Assembly: GCF_044597725.1 (NCBI RefSeq)
Contig: NZ_CP139003.1
Span: forward strand, 3,286,001-3,350,000
DNA from: Bermanella sp044597725
Lineage (GTDB): Bacteria > Pseudomonadota > Gammaproteobacteria > Pseudomonadales > Oceanobacteraceae
Length of the DNA stretch: 64,000 nucleotides
Reading direction: 5' to 3'
Of this stretch, positions 35,771-43,761 are shown in pieces. The notes under the pieces are model-generated. The model was not told the DNA's origin. It saw nothing but the letters and a program-made list of their open reading frames with translations, and made no database searches. How positions within the stretch are numbered: the stretch's first letter is position 1; the number at the start of each line of letters is the position of its first letter. The translations under genes were made by a program, and so were the position numbers.

Positions 35771-37354
35771 TTAATTCATGCGTAGATGACGCAGCCTTAT
35801 ACCCATTATTAACAAGCTTAAGCCATAGCTACCAGCGCCCGCGGCCACCAAGATAGCAGTCCAGTTTATACGCTGCCATTCAGAGAATGCCAACCAGCTT
35901 TCTATGCTTGGATTAATGCTCATAATAACCGCCAGCATAATAGCATTGCCCAACAGCAAGCGAGCCAACCACGCCCACCAGCCCGGCTGAGCACGATAGT
36001 TGCCATCTTTACGCAAGAACCAGAACAACAAAAACGCATTAAGGTACGCCGCAAGGGTTGTGGCCAAAGCAAGCCCCACGTGGGCCAGAGGGAATATTAG
36101 AATGAGATTGAGCACCATATTCGCCACCATGGCCACCATGGCAATACTGACGGGGGTTTTGGTATTTTGCCGCGCATAAAAACCCGGAGCCAGCACCTTG
36201 ATAAGCATAAAGGCCAGTAAGCCTGCACCGTATGCCTGCAAACTAGCCGACATATTTTCCACATCAAAGGCGGTAATCTCGCCGCGGTAAAAGATAGTTG
36301 CCATAAGCGGAACCGACAGCACAATAAGCGCCAATGCGGCGGGCACGCCAATGAGCAATACCATGCGCACTGCCCAATCTAGCGTGGCTAAAAACTGCTG
36401 CTGATTTTTGCCTGCATGCTTTTGCGACAAGCTGGGCAAAATCACCACACCAATAGCAATGGCAAAAACACCTAAAGGTAGCTGAGATAAGCGATCAGAA
36501 TAATACAACCAGCTAACACTGCCGCTTTGTAGGAAAGACGCCAGCAATACATCCAGCAGCAGGTTAATTTGGCTCACCGATACCCCAAACAACGCAGGTA
36601 CCATCAATTTTAAAATACGCTTAACGCCCGTATCGGCAAAACCTGGCTTGGGCAGAGCAAGCAAACCAAGCTTGAGAACAAACGGCAACTGAAACGCCAA
36701 CTGGGTAACACCTGCCAATAGCACGCCCCAAGCAAGGGCCATAAGCGGTTCATCAAACCAAGGGGTAAAATAATATGTGGCCAATATCAGGCATAAATTA
36801 AGTAACACAGGCGTTACCGCCGGCACCGCAAAGTGCCCATAGGTGTTAAGCACACTGCCGTAAAACGCAGTTAGACTAATAAGCAGCAAATAAGGAAAGG
36901 TAATGCGCAATAAATCTGTGGTAAGCGCAAATTTTTCAGGCTGATCGGCAAAACCGGGAGCAAAAATCCAAGCTAAGATCGGCGCACCCGCTACCGCTAT
37001 CAGCGTAAACGGCCCCAAAATAGCCAACATGGTACCCGACACAGCGGAAACCAGAGACTTAACATCTCGCTGTTCAACCTTGTATTCACTTAGAACTGGC
37101 ACAAACGCAACGTTAAATGCCCCTTCGGCAAATAAACGGCGAAAAAAGTTAGGAATTTTAAACGCCACAAAAAAAGCATCGGCACGGGCGCCAAAATAGG
37201 TTGCGACAAAGATGTCTCGCACCAAACCCAATACCCTAGAGAGCAGCGTCATAGCGCTTACCACCGAACTTGAGCGTAGTAATCCTGAGCTGGGTTTGAC
37301 GCCTTTCGCGGAAGGTTCTGGCTCGGGTTGAGGTGGAATATTGGAATTTGCCAT
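35771..37354 (-). CDS. murJ: Lipid II flippase MurJ
   Basis: Moves lipid II across the inner membrane for peptidoglycan synthesis. The 527-aa protein has about 14 membrane segments and the MurJ start SSSVVSAMTLLSRVLGLVRDIFVATYFG, followed by ADAFFVAFKIPNFFRRLFAEGAFNVAFVPVLSEY, which is highly diagnostic. The first 25 residues are Pro/Ser-rich and variable. 78 bases separate it from ribF downstream; rpsT is divergent upstream. Confidence 0.97.
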   Translation of the reverse strand: MANSNIPPQPEPEPSAKGVKPSSGLLRSSSVVSAMTLLSRVLGLVRDIFVATYFGARADAFFVAFKIPNFFRRLFAEGAFNVAFVPVLSEYKVEQRDVKSLVSAVSGTMLAILGPFTLIAVAGAPILAWIFAPGFADQPEKFALTTDLLRITFPYLLLISLTAFYGSVLNTYGHFAVPAVTPVLLNLCLILATYYFTPWFDEPLMALAWGVLLAGVTQLAFQLPFVLKLGLLALPKPGFADTGVKRILKLMVPALFGVSVSQINLLLDVLLASFLQSGSVSWLYYSDRLSQLPLGVFAIAIGVVILPSLSQKHAGKNQQQFLATLDWAVRMVLLIGVPAALALIVLSVPLMATIFYRGEITAFDVENMSASLQAYGAGLLAFMLIKVLAPGFYARQNTKTPVSIAMVAMVANMVLNLILIFPLAHVGLALATTLAAYLNAFLLFWFLRKDGNYRAQPGWWAWLARLLLGNAIMLAVIMSINPSIESWLAFSEWQRINWTAILVAAGAGSYGLSLLIMGIRLRHLRMN

Positions 37355-37482
37355 GAATTATTCGGTCTTCGCTAAGTCATTGTTGTTATTACTAATTGAC
37401 CTGCATTGTAATGAAGGCCACCATACTAGACGAGGATTTATTGTAATTATGCTAATTAGCATGGTTTATACAGGAAAAGGGT

Positions 37483-37511
37483 TTGACATTCGCCCTCAGT
37501 CTCGGGATAAT
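37483..37511 (+). promoter_or_regulatory. Sigma70 promoter of rpsT
   Basis: A consensus -35 TTGACA at 37483-37488, a 17-bp spacer and -10 GATAAT at 37506-37511, ending 46 bases before the rpsT start. The near-perfect match suits a strongly expressed ribosomal protein gene. Confidence 0.85.
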
Positions 37512-37557
37512 TCCGCACCCTAATTTCTAGTTAACACATATTCGAAGGAGCCTGATA

Positions 37558-37824
37558 GTGGCAAATTCAGCTGGTTCTCGCAAACGCGCTCGTCAGGCAG
37601 TTGGCCGTCGTGCTCACAACGCTAGCCTACGTTCAATGGTTCGTACTTACATTAAAAAAGTTCGTGCAGCCATCGACTCTAAAAGCTATGACGATGCACA
37701 AGCTGCCCTTGTAGCAGCAACACCTTTCGTTGATAAAATGGTCAACAAAGGCATTATGCACAAGAACAAAGCGGCTCGTATCAAAAGCCGTCTAAACGCA
37801 TCTGTTGTAGCCCTTAAAGGCTAA
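37558..37824 (+). CDS. rpsT: 30S ribosomal protein S20
   Basis: An 88-aa basic protein that binds 16S rRNA: MANSAGSRKRARQ, RRAHNASLRSMVRTYIKKVR and NKGIMHKNKAARIKSRLN are standard S20. The start codon is GTG with a full GAAGGAG ribosome binding site 8 nt upstream; non-ATG starts are known for rpsT in other gammaproteobacteria. It is divergent from murJ, has its own strong promoter and is closed by a terminator. Confidence 0.98.
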   Translation: MANSAGSRKRARQAVGRRAHNASLRSMVRTYIKKVRAAIDSKSYDDAQAALVAATPFVDKMVNKGIMHKNKAARIKSRLNASVVALKG

Positions 37825-37845
37825 TTTAACAGCGCGTTTAAAAAG

Positions 37846-37869
37846 AAGGCCCTTCGGGGCCTTTTTTTA
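37846..37869 (+). terminator. Rho-independent terminator after rpsT
   Basis: Stem AAGGCCC / GGGCCTT closed by a TTCG tetraloop and followed by a T-run. A textbook intrinsic terminator. Confidence 0.95.
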
Positions 37870-38065
37870 TGCCTGTGATTTATAGTCTTATTGTGTAAAC
37901 GCACAGAAACGTAAGCGTTTTATATTGTTTTGTAGTAATTATGTAAATCCGCCAGCATAGGGGCATTTCTGGTCTAATGTAAAAGTAAGACCTGCGAACA
38001 CGTCATTCACCCTAGGCAAGGATGCAGGTCGATTCACCCAGTGTAGTTGTTGGTAGGAATCGATC

Positions 38066-38632
38066 ATGAAACGCTTAACCACAGGCCTTTTTCTTGGGTG
38101 CTTAGTGCTAGTACTAAGCGCTGCAAGTTACGGCAATTCAACAAACTTCAGCTTTGATGACCGCATTAGCAATATGCGTTTAAAGCACACTCTTGGGTTG
38201 CGCTATGGCGCACCAACCAGTAAACAGAACTTACCTATAAGCACCAAAGAGGTGTATTTTCAGCGTCAGTTCAACCCGCTCCCCCATAGTCTTGCCATTC
38301 CTCTTGTAGAGGTCAGCGTCAGCCAGCTTAATGTTGGTGATGATTCAGGCTATGTATATGGTTTTGGACCCGCTATGCATGTGCCCATCGCAGGTTCTAA
38401 TGGTCAATTACACTTCACCGCCCACGGTAAGGTGCACTATTTAACGCGCGATGATTTTGGCCGTAAACGTTATGGCGGCCCCGTACAATGGACCTATGCC
38501 TTTGGCTTAAACACCACGCTCACCGCCAATACATTTGCATCGTACACATGGCAACATATGAGTAATGGTGATGTTTACGAGTACAACCCGGCACTGGAAA
38601 CCCATACGGTTTCGCTTGGAATCAAGTTTTAG
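38066..38632 (+). CDS. PagL-like lipid A 3-O-deacylase (acyloxyacyl hydrolase family)
   Basis: A 188-aa predicted outer-membrane beta-barrel with a signal peptide (cleavage near residue 23). The C-terminal signature WQHMSNGDVYEYNPALETH matches PagL: His164-x-Ser166-Asn167 with N-P at 174-175 and Glu179, the proposed catalytic His/Ser/Glu. The protein ends in Phe, as outer-membrane barrels do. PagL removes the 3-O acyl chain of lipid A and alters the surface. TAGGA lies before the ATG. It is just outside the capsule locus, on the opposite strand, so a shared surface-remodelling role is possible but unproven. Confidence 0.8.
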   Translation: MKRLTTGLFLGCLVLVLSAASYGNSTNFSFDDRISNMRLKHTLGLRYGAPTSKQNLPISTKEVYFQRQFNPLPHSLAIPLVEVSVSQLNVGDDSGYVYGFGPAMHVPIAGSNGQLHFTAHGKVHYLTRDDFGRKRYGGPVQWTYAFGLNTTLTANTFASYTWQHMSNGDVYEYNPALETHTVSLGIKF

Positions 38633-38663
38633 GGATTTTGATTTCCGCTATGCTTTACAAAAA

Positions 38664-38748
38664 CAGCTTACAGTCTCGCGGACGCTGCAAGTACATCCCT
38701 GTAAGCTCGCACTCGCCGTCCTGGCTCGTGAAACCGCTCGCTTTGTAA
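38664..38748 (-). repeat. Diverged, inverted copy of the long palindromic repeat
   Basis: On the minus strand this stretch has AAAGCGAGCGG, then GAGTGCGAGC, CAGGGATGTACTT and GCGTCCGCGAGACTG, the same order of blocks as the copies at 38811 and 54131. It also has its own 9-bp inverted repeat, AGCTTACAG at 38665-38673 and CTGTAAGCT at 38699-38707. Confidence 0.6.
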
Positions 38749-38810
38749 TCTGCTTCTGTAAATCATTAATTGTAGATATCCCCAAAAATAAGGTGTTTGC
38801 CATACCAAAA

Positions 38811-38938
38811 GTCTTAACGGTTTGCGGGAGATGTTCATAAAGCGAGCGGCGTTGCGTGCCATGGATGGCACGCCCGAGCCTATAGGGATATATTCACGGC
38901 GTCCGTGAGACTATGAACAACTTCCGGAAAGCGTAAGC
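38811..38938 (+). repeat. Long imperfect palindromic repeat, copy A (left of capsule locus)
   Basis: About 125 bp, nearly identical to the copy at 54131-54256. The ends pair (TTTGCGGGAG... with ...CTTCCGGAAA), and inside lie GCGTGCCAT/ATGGCACGC and TCACGG/CCGTGA hairpins. The stem GTTCATA (38833-38839) pairs with TATGAAC (38912-38918); the other copy has GTTCGTA with TACGGAC, so the A-T pair has become G-C. It resembles ERIC-type intergenic repeats in plan, not in sequence. Confidence 0.8.
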
Positions 38939-38954
38939 GGTATTGAAAACCCCA

Positions 38955-38987
38955 TTGCGGGGGTCGCTTAGACTCCGGCCGCACTAC
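38955..38987 (+). repeat. GC-rich 33-bp interspersed repeat, copy R1
   Basis: Core TTGCGGGGGTCGC followed, after a variable middle, by CCGGCCGCACTAC. Same family as the copies at 39045, 39115, 54077, 54290 and 54362. Confidence 0.75.
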
Positions 38988-39044
38988 TATGGTTTTTGGG
39001 AATCCGGCGGATTTTGAAAAGAGTGGCCGATTTCGAAACCCCTT

Positions 39045-39079
39045 TTGCGGGGGGTCGCCTACGGCTCCGGCCGCACTAC
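39045..39079 (+). repeat. GC-rich interspersed repeat, copy R2
   Basis: TTGCGGGGGGTCGCCTACGG then CTCCGGCCGCACTAC, almost identical to R5 and R6 right of the capsule locus. Confidence 0.75.
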
Positions 39080-39114
39080 TGATTTTTGGAAGCTATAGCA
39101 GATTTAAAAAAACA

Positions 39115-39136
39115 TTGTAGGGGTCACCCGCACTAC
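39115..39136 (+). repeat. Degenerate GC-rich repeat R3, overlapping the kpsS stop
   Basis: A shortened copy: TTGTAGGGGTCAC joined to CCGCACTAC. The CTA at 39133-39135 is, on the minus strand, the TAG stop codon of kpsS, so the repeat supplies the end of that gene. Confidence 0.55.
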
Positions 39137-40317
39137 AAGGCGTTTGCCTTTTTAAGATGTTCGATAATGTGGGTAACTGTCATGTTTGCTTTACAGTAAA
39201 AGCTGCCGTTAAGTTGCCCATGGTCGAGCAAGTAACCTCTAAACTGATCAGCAAAAACATCATTGGGAGGAAGCGGGTCTTTCCAAAAACTCGCCAATAA
39301 TTGCTGATCGGTTAAACCTGGCATATCAAAATAGGCATCGCCCATTACTTTTACCGGAGCGCCATGATAAAACGCCTGCAATGCGGTTGTGCTATTAATG
39401 GTCACGATGCCTAACGTGTGCTTAAGCAAGGTTGGCAAGTGCTGGTCGTGAATGTATTGCACTCTCCCTTCAAGGCCATAATGTTTTGTTAATTTTTTTA
39501 TGGTTTTACCATAATGCACATGCCCTCTATCCATAGGATGGTGCTTAAATACAAGCTGCACATGCTCGGGGGAATGAATGGCAAAGGATGCCAATACATC
39601 TTCAATAAAAGCAGTCATGGATGTGTATTGACTATGAAATTCTATTTGTGCGTCGTTATGCACTTGCAACGGTACTAAGAAGAATTCACCGCTATTGATC
39701 ACTGTTTTTGCACTGGGCTGTATTAGTTTATACAGCGCCTTTCGCCACGCAGCTCTTATCCAACAGCCTGCTTCATAAATTGGACTAAAGCTGCGGTGAT
39801 GAATATAACGGCTAAAGCAACGGCGTTTAAACGCGGCAAAATTATAATAAACAACCGCAAAATACACTCGCTGCAAAAAGTTTTTAGGGATGTGTTGTTC
39901 ATCGCGTACCGTATGAACAGGCTGATATGCTTCGATGGCGTTATGAGTAATGGGACTATGGCCGTTCACACCGCCTTCTTCTAAGGTAATATAGTTAGGC
40001 CGCAAATATCCTTCTTCAAATGCAAAGTAACGAACATTTTGTCGCTGACATTCACGTTTCGCTTGTAAGTGATAATATCGACAATCACCATAAGCAAGAA
40101 CCAACTTAATATTATATTGCTGTATTACATTTGCTAAAAATGCGGGCCAACCTTCTGCCTGATCTTGGAAACGAATAACTGTTTCGGCACGGCCCGTAAA
40201 CCACTCATCGCCGCCATTAAAAACAATGCGATAAACGGTCTCTCCTTCTTGGCTAAGTGCGCTGGCTAGGTGCTGGTAAAATGACCCCAGCGGCCCCTGC
40301 AAAAGTAAAACTGCCAA
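39133..40317 (-). CDS. kpsS: Capsule linker beta-Kdo transferase KpsS
   Basis: A 394-aa cytoplasmic glycosyltransferase that adds the first beta-Kdo to a phosphatidylglycerol acceptor, starting the poly-Kdo linker of group-2-type capsules (CAZy GT107). It begins VLLLQGPLGSFYQHLASALSQEG and has FEEGYLRPNYITLEEGGVNGHSP and VFKHHPMDRG, features shared by KpsS/LipB proteins. Length equals the family norm (about 390 aa). It lies 9 bases after kpsC and is the last gene of the locus; its stop codon lies within the degenerate repeat R3. Confidence 0.93.
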   Translation of the reverse strand: MAVLLLQGPLGSFYQHLASALSQEGETVYRIVFNGGDEWFTGRAETVIRFQDQAEGWPAFLANVIQQYNIKLVLAYGDCRYYHLQAKRECQRQNVRYFAFEEGYLRPNYITLEEGGVNGHSPITHNAIEAYQPVHTVRDEQHIPKNFLQRVYFAVVYYNFAAFKRRCFSRYIHHRSFSPIYEAGCWIRAAWRKALYKLIQPSAKTVINSGEFFLVPLQVHNDAQIEFHSQYTSMTAFIEDVLASFAIHSPEHVQLVFKHHPMDRGHVHYGKTIKKLTKHYGLEGRVQYIHDQHLPTLLKHTLGIVTINSTTALQAFYHGAPVKVMGDAYFDMPGLTDQQLLASFWKDPLPPNDVFADQFRGYLLDHGQLNGSFYCKANMTVTHIIEHLKKANAL

Positions 40318-40326
40318 ATTAGCCTC

Positions 40327-42462
40327 TTATTTTAATAACGCTTGAAGTAAGTAGTGAGATTTCCTTATTTGTCGCCCCAGCCAATGGGATTTTAGAGAAC
40401 GTCCTTGATGCTTGGTTTGTGCTTGTTGAAATTGTTCTAATACAACTTCTACCGTTGTGATAGAACGATTAGACCAGTTGATATAGCGAGGGTATAAAAC
40501 CAAAGCGATGTACACCAACTCGTACAGTCGCCGTGTTCTTGCACGACGATCTAGTGAATATAAATCGGAAGTTAACCCCCAGCCCGCATAAAATGGCAAC
40601 CCATATGTGCGTACATTAACACCGTGAATCATGGCCTCGAACCCAGCCAACGAACAAATAGTACATAGCGTTGAAATATGTGGGAAAAATTGAATAAGGG
40701 GGACATCGGTTACATAGGCATCGGCCCATTGTGCAACTGCTTGAGATGACAATTTGCCAGGACGCACACCACTATAAACATCGGGATGTTCTTTATAAAC
40801 AATGAATGCGTCTGGGTAGTCAGCCCGTGCTTTCGCCAGCAGAGTTTTATTGTCGCTTATGGCTTCGTCAGCCCCAAATGTCATGGATAAATCTTGCTCG
40901 AACTGCCCTACTACCAACACCATGGGGCGTCCTTGTGCTTGATGTCGCAACCCATGAATTTGTTCGGTATTCGCATGTTCAACATTATATTTACTAACTG
41001 GGCGCTGCCGTAAGCGACGTAATAAAGTGTGAGCCCGATTGACTTCGTAATCTGTTAAAGAATAATTGTTTAACAGCGATTCTAAACGCGATGCTTGTTT
41101 GCCGTTGTAATAGATGCCTTCGTCATCTAATACCAACGAACTCGGACGTCGTAAATCGGCACCTAACCCCACCGAACGAATAAAGCCATCTTCCATACGC
41201 CATACTGCTTGTTCACCACTGTTACTTATGTGCGGCTTCTGCATACCCCACAATAACAATGCGTGCCTATTAAACTGATTATGGGGGCTTATATGGGTTT
41301 GGCTCTCGGACGAAAAACGTACCTTAAATGTTGATTGCGATAAAAATTCAGGAATAAAACTGCGCTTCCATAAACTAAAATTGGGTGCATGTACCTCAGG
41401 GGACTGAAACTCCCTTACTTGCAAGTGCGCTTGAAGGTAATCGACAATGTCTTCTATTGAGCACAATCGCTGGGTATCTGGATGCATATAAACCGGATAT
41501 GCCAATAAAGCCGCATACATTAACTCATGCCAGCTGCAGCTCGGCCGATTATACGTAAGCGTATTCACACCATAATCGATAGTAAGACCACGCCCAGCAT
41601 AAAATGGCCAAGCGAAACAATGCACCGGTTTATGCTGCCATAAAGCCTCAAACCCAAGTTGAGAACTCACGGTATACACATCGCTTGCCCCAGCAATAAG
41701 CTGCTTGGGCGACACGTCTTGAGTAAGGTAATGTATCTCGACACCTTCGGCACTTTCGGATAACCAATTGGGCAAGATACAGCCACGCTTTTTACCCAAC
41801 AACACATCAGGATGGGTTTTGATGACTAAGGCCCGTTTTTCTGCCCGTGCTTGCTGCGCCGCAACACTAATCATACGTTTGAAGTCGGCTTGGCAACCGT
41901 CCGCTAATTCGATAGACGCATCAGCAAAGGTTTGATCGACCAATAGTAAGTACCCACCTTTGGTCAAGCAGCGCTGAATTTCAGAGCCAGGCACGTCAAC
42001 GAGGTTAAGACGCGCATGATTATACTTCGATATTTCAAGCTTTAAGATTTGCTCCATAAGCCTATCGATACGATCAACATCGACCTTTAGCGCACCTGTT
42101 TCATTAGCAAGGATATGATCGAGCCCCGAGGCGTCATGGCAGTTATAGTAAATACCTTTTGAATCAACAATGTACGATAAACGCTGATGGGGCTTACTTT
42201 GTGTAGGATGCGTGAGCCAACTAATAAAACCATCTTCCAGCGCCCAATAGCTGCAACTGTATTCTTGGGCTAGTTCGCGCAATCGCATGGTATTGGGTTT
42301 AAACCCCCACCCCACCAAGATATGGTTAGCTTTAATTTGTTGGCTAAAACGCAAAACACGGACCGAATCCGTGTTAAGCAGCTTAGCAATTTGAGGGTTT
42401 CGGGTGATGCCCCGAGAACGAGCAAAAAACTTCATAACGGAAGTGCTAAATCCTTTTAACAT
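40327..42462 (-). CDS. kpsC: Dual-module capsule beta-Kdo transferase KpsC
   Basis: A 711-aa protein made of two related glycosyltransferase modules that extend the Kdo linker with alternating linkages (GT107). Each half carries similar blocks: GWGFKPNTMRL with WALEDGFIS in the N-terminal half and WRMEDGFIRSVGLGADLRRPSSLVLDDEGIYY in the C-terminal half; then VIKTHPDVLLGKKRG against VYKEHPDVYSGVRPG; then FEALWQHKPVHCFAWPFYAGRGLT against FEAMIHGVNVRTYGLPFYAGWGLT. This internal duplication is diagnostic of KpsC/LipA. It is slightly longer than E. coli KpsC (675 aa) and lies between kdsA and kpsS. Confidence 0.95.
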   Translation of the reverse strand: MLKGFSTSVMKFFARSRGITRNPQIAKLLNTDSVRVLRFSQQIKANHILVGWGFKPNTMRLRELAQEYSCSYWALEDGFISWLTHPTQSKPHQRLSYIVDSKGIYYNCHDASGLDHILANETGALKVDVDRIDRLMEQILKLEISKYNHARLNLVDVPGSEIQRCLTKGGYLLLVDQTFADASIELADGCQADFKRMISVAAQQARAEKRALVIKTHPDVLLGKKRGCILPNWLSESAEGVEIHYLTQDVSPKQLIAGASDVYTVSSQLGFEALWQHKPVHCFAWPFYAGRGLTIDYGVNTLTYNRPSCSWHELMYAALLAYPVYMHPDTQRLCSIEDIVDYLQAHLQVREFQSPEVHAPNFSLWKRSFIPEFLSQSTFKVRFSSESQTHISPHNQFNRHALLLWGMQKPHISNSGEQAVWRMEDGFIRSVGLGADLRRPSSLVLDDEGIYYNGKQASRLESLLNNYSLTDYEVNRAHTLLRRLRQRPVSKYNVEHANTEQIHGLRHQAQGRPMVLVVGQFEQDLSMTFGADEAISDNKTLLAKARADYPDAFIVYKEHPDVYSGVRPGKLSSQAVAQWADAYVTDVPLIQFFPHISTLCTICSLAGFEAMIHGVNVRTYGLPFYAGWGLTSDLYSLDRRARTRRLYELVYIALVLYPRYINWSNRSITTVEVVLEQFQQAQTKHQGRSLKSHWLGRQIRKSHYLLQALLK

Positions 42463-42495
42463 GTGATACCGATTAACCGATATCTCATCGACTAT

Positions 42496-43335
42496 TTAGT
42501 CGATAACAATGGTTTCAAACGATTTCACTAAATCGTCAACCGCTTTCATCTGTGCAAGATAAGGCTCTAATTTATCAAGTGGCAACGCACAAGGGCCATC
42601 GCACTTAGCTTCGGCAGGGTTAGGGTGGGCCTCTAAAAACAAACCCGCAATACCCAATGCCATACCCGAACGCGCCAATTGGAATGCCTGTGCACGGCGA
42701 CCATCGGCACTATCGGCACGACCACCGGGGCGCTGTAACGCATGTGTGGCATCAAAAATAACCGGGGCCATGGTCTTCATTTCGTCCATACCCAACATAT
42801 CAACAATAAGATTGTTATAACCAAAGCTTGAACCTCGCTCACATAACATAACGCGCTCATTACCAGCATCTTTAAACTTAGTAATAATATGGCGCATTTC
42901 GTGAGGGGCTAAAAACTGAGGTTTTTTCACATTTATCGCGGCACCGGTTTTAGCCATGGCCACCACTAAATCGGTTTGGCGGGCTAAAAACGCAGGTAGC
43001 TGAATAATATCCACCACCTCAGCCACAGGAGCCGCCTGATAAGGCTCGTGAACATCGGTAATAATGGGCACACCAAAGGTATCTTTAATTTCTTGGAAGG
43101 TCTTCAAACCCTCTTCCATACCCGGACCACGGTACGAATTAATAGACGAACGGTTCGCTTTATCGAACGAGGCCTTAAATACGTAAGGAATACCTAGCTT
43201 TTGCGTCACTTCAACGTACTTCTCGCACGTCTTCATAGCGAGGTCACGGCTTTCGAGCACATTAATGCCGCCGAAAAGCGTGAAGGGCTTGGTGTTGCTG
43301 ACGTCTAAGTTGGCAACTGTTACTTGATCAATCAT
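42496..43335 (-). CDS. kdsA: 3-Deoxy-8-phosphooctulonate (Kdo8P) synthase, capsule-linked
   Basis: Condenses arabinose 5-phosphate with PEP to Kdo 8-phosphate. The 279-aa product aligns along its length with E. coli KdsA: LFGGINVLESRDLAM (Asn, not Cys, marks the metal-independent class), FKASFDKANRSS, DVHEPYQAAPVAEVVD, NVKKPQFLAP and EAHPNPAEAKCDGP. I took the ATG at 43335 (AGGTG upstream) over a TTG at 43356. Placement before kpsC-kpsS suggests a dedicated capsule copy, with the housekeeping LPS copy elsewhere; that cannot be checked here. Confidence 0.96.
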   Translation of the reverse strand: MIDQVTVANLDVSNTKPFTLFGGINVLESRDLAMKTCEKYVEVTQKLGIPYVFKASFDKANRSSINSYRGPGMEEGLKTFQEIKDTFGVPIITDVHEPYQAAPVAEVVDIIQLPAFLARQTDLVVAMAKTGAAINVKKPQFLAPHEMRHIITKFKDAGNERVMLCERGSSFGYNNLIVDMLGMDEMKTMAPVIFDATHALQRPGGRADSADGRRAQAFQLARSGMALGIAGLFLEAHPNPAEAKCDGPCALPLDKLEPYLAQMKAVDDLVKSFETIVID

Positions 43336-43380
43336 ATACACACCTTTGATCGGCAATCTGTGATAAAAAATAAGGTAGAT

Positions 43381-43409
43381 ATTATAGTAAAAACAAAGAG
43401 GAATGTCTG
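43381..43409 (-). promoter_or_regulatory. Candidate sigma70 promoter of kdsA-kpsC-kpsS
   Basis: On the minus strand, -35 CAGACA (43404-43409), a 17-bp spacer and -10 TATAAT (43381-43386), about 45 bases before the kdsA start. It would give the left third of the capsule locus its own transcript. Confidence 0.55.
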
Positions 43410-43548
43410 TATGTAAAACAGACGATTAGAAATCGCTAAATAGATAAGGTATGACCATTATTCATTACCTTGCAACAGTTTATCTATTTGATAACCCACC
43501 TATAACTTAATAGCCATCCTCAAATCAACTGACGAACACGATCGAGAT

Positions 43549-43704
43549 CTATATGCGTATCGACACAATAATCCGATACAAACTAGATAGTCGATTTTTG
43601 GTTACTTCAGCTAAGTAATCGGTACAGGATTCACGACCTTTTCGGGTGATCACCACATGAAGATCGTGCTCTTTACACGCATCAAATAATATCCTCTTAT
43701 TGGC
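43549..43704 (-). pseudogene. Orphan coding remnant upstream of kdsA
   Basis: A 51-codon frame open from a stop at 43705-43707 to TAG at 43549-43551, without a usable start. It reads like protein: KRILFDACKEHDLHVVITRK followed by GRESCTDYLAEVTKNRL. It lies in the 426-base gap between kdsA and the esterase-like gene. I take it as the decayed piece of a gene once present in the variable part of the locus. The parent family was not recognised. Confidence 0.4.
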
Positions 43705-43761
43705 TTATCTGGGAGGCGAGATTAACCGGAGCAGGAAGGGATGAAAGCTTTATAGATACAG

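Noticed and set aside
38565..38871. Open frames over the pagL-like 3' end and the palindromic repeats
   Set aside because: They run out of frame with the pagL-like gene into intergenic palindromes; such frames are common artefacts of GC-rich repeats.
43410..43740. Insertion sequence remnant before kdsA
   Set aside because: No terminal inverted repeats, target duplication or recognisable transposase segment; described instead as an unidentified gene remnant.
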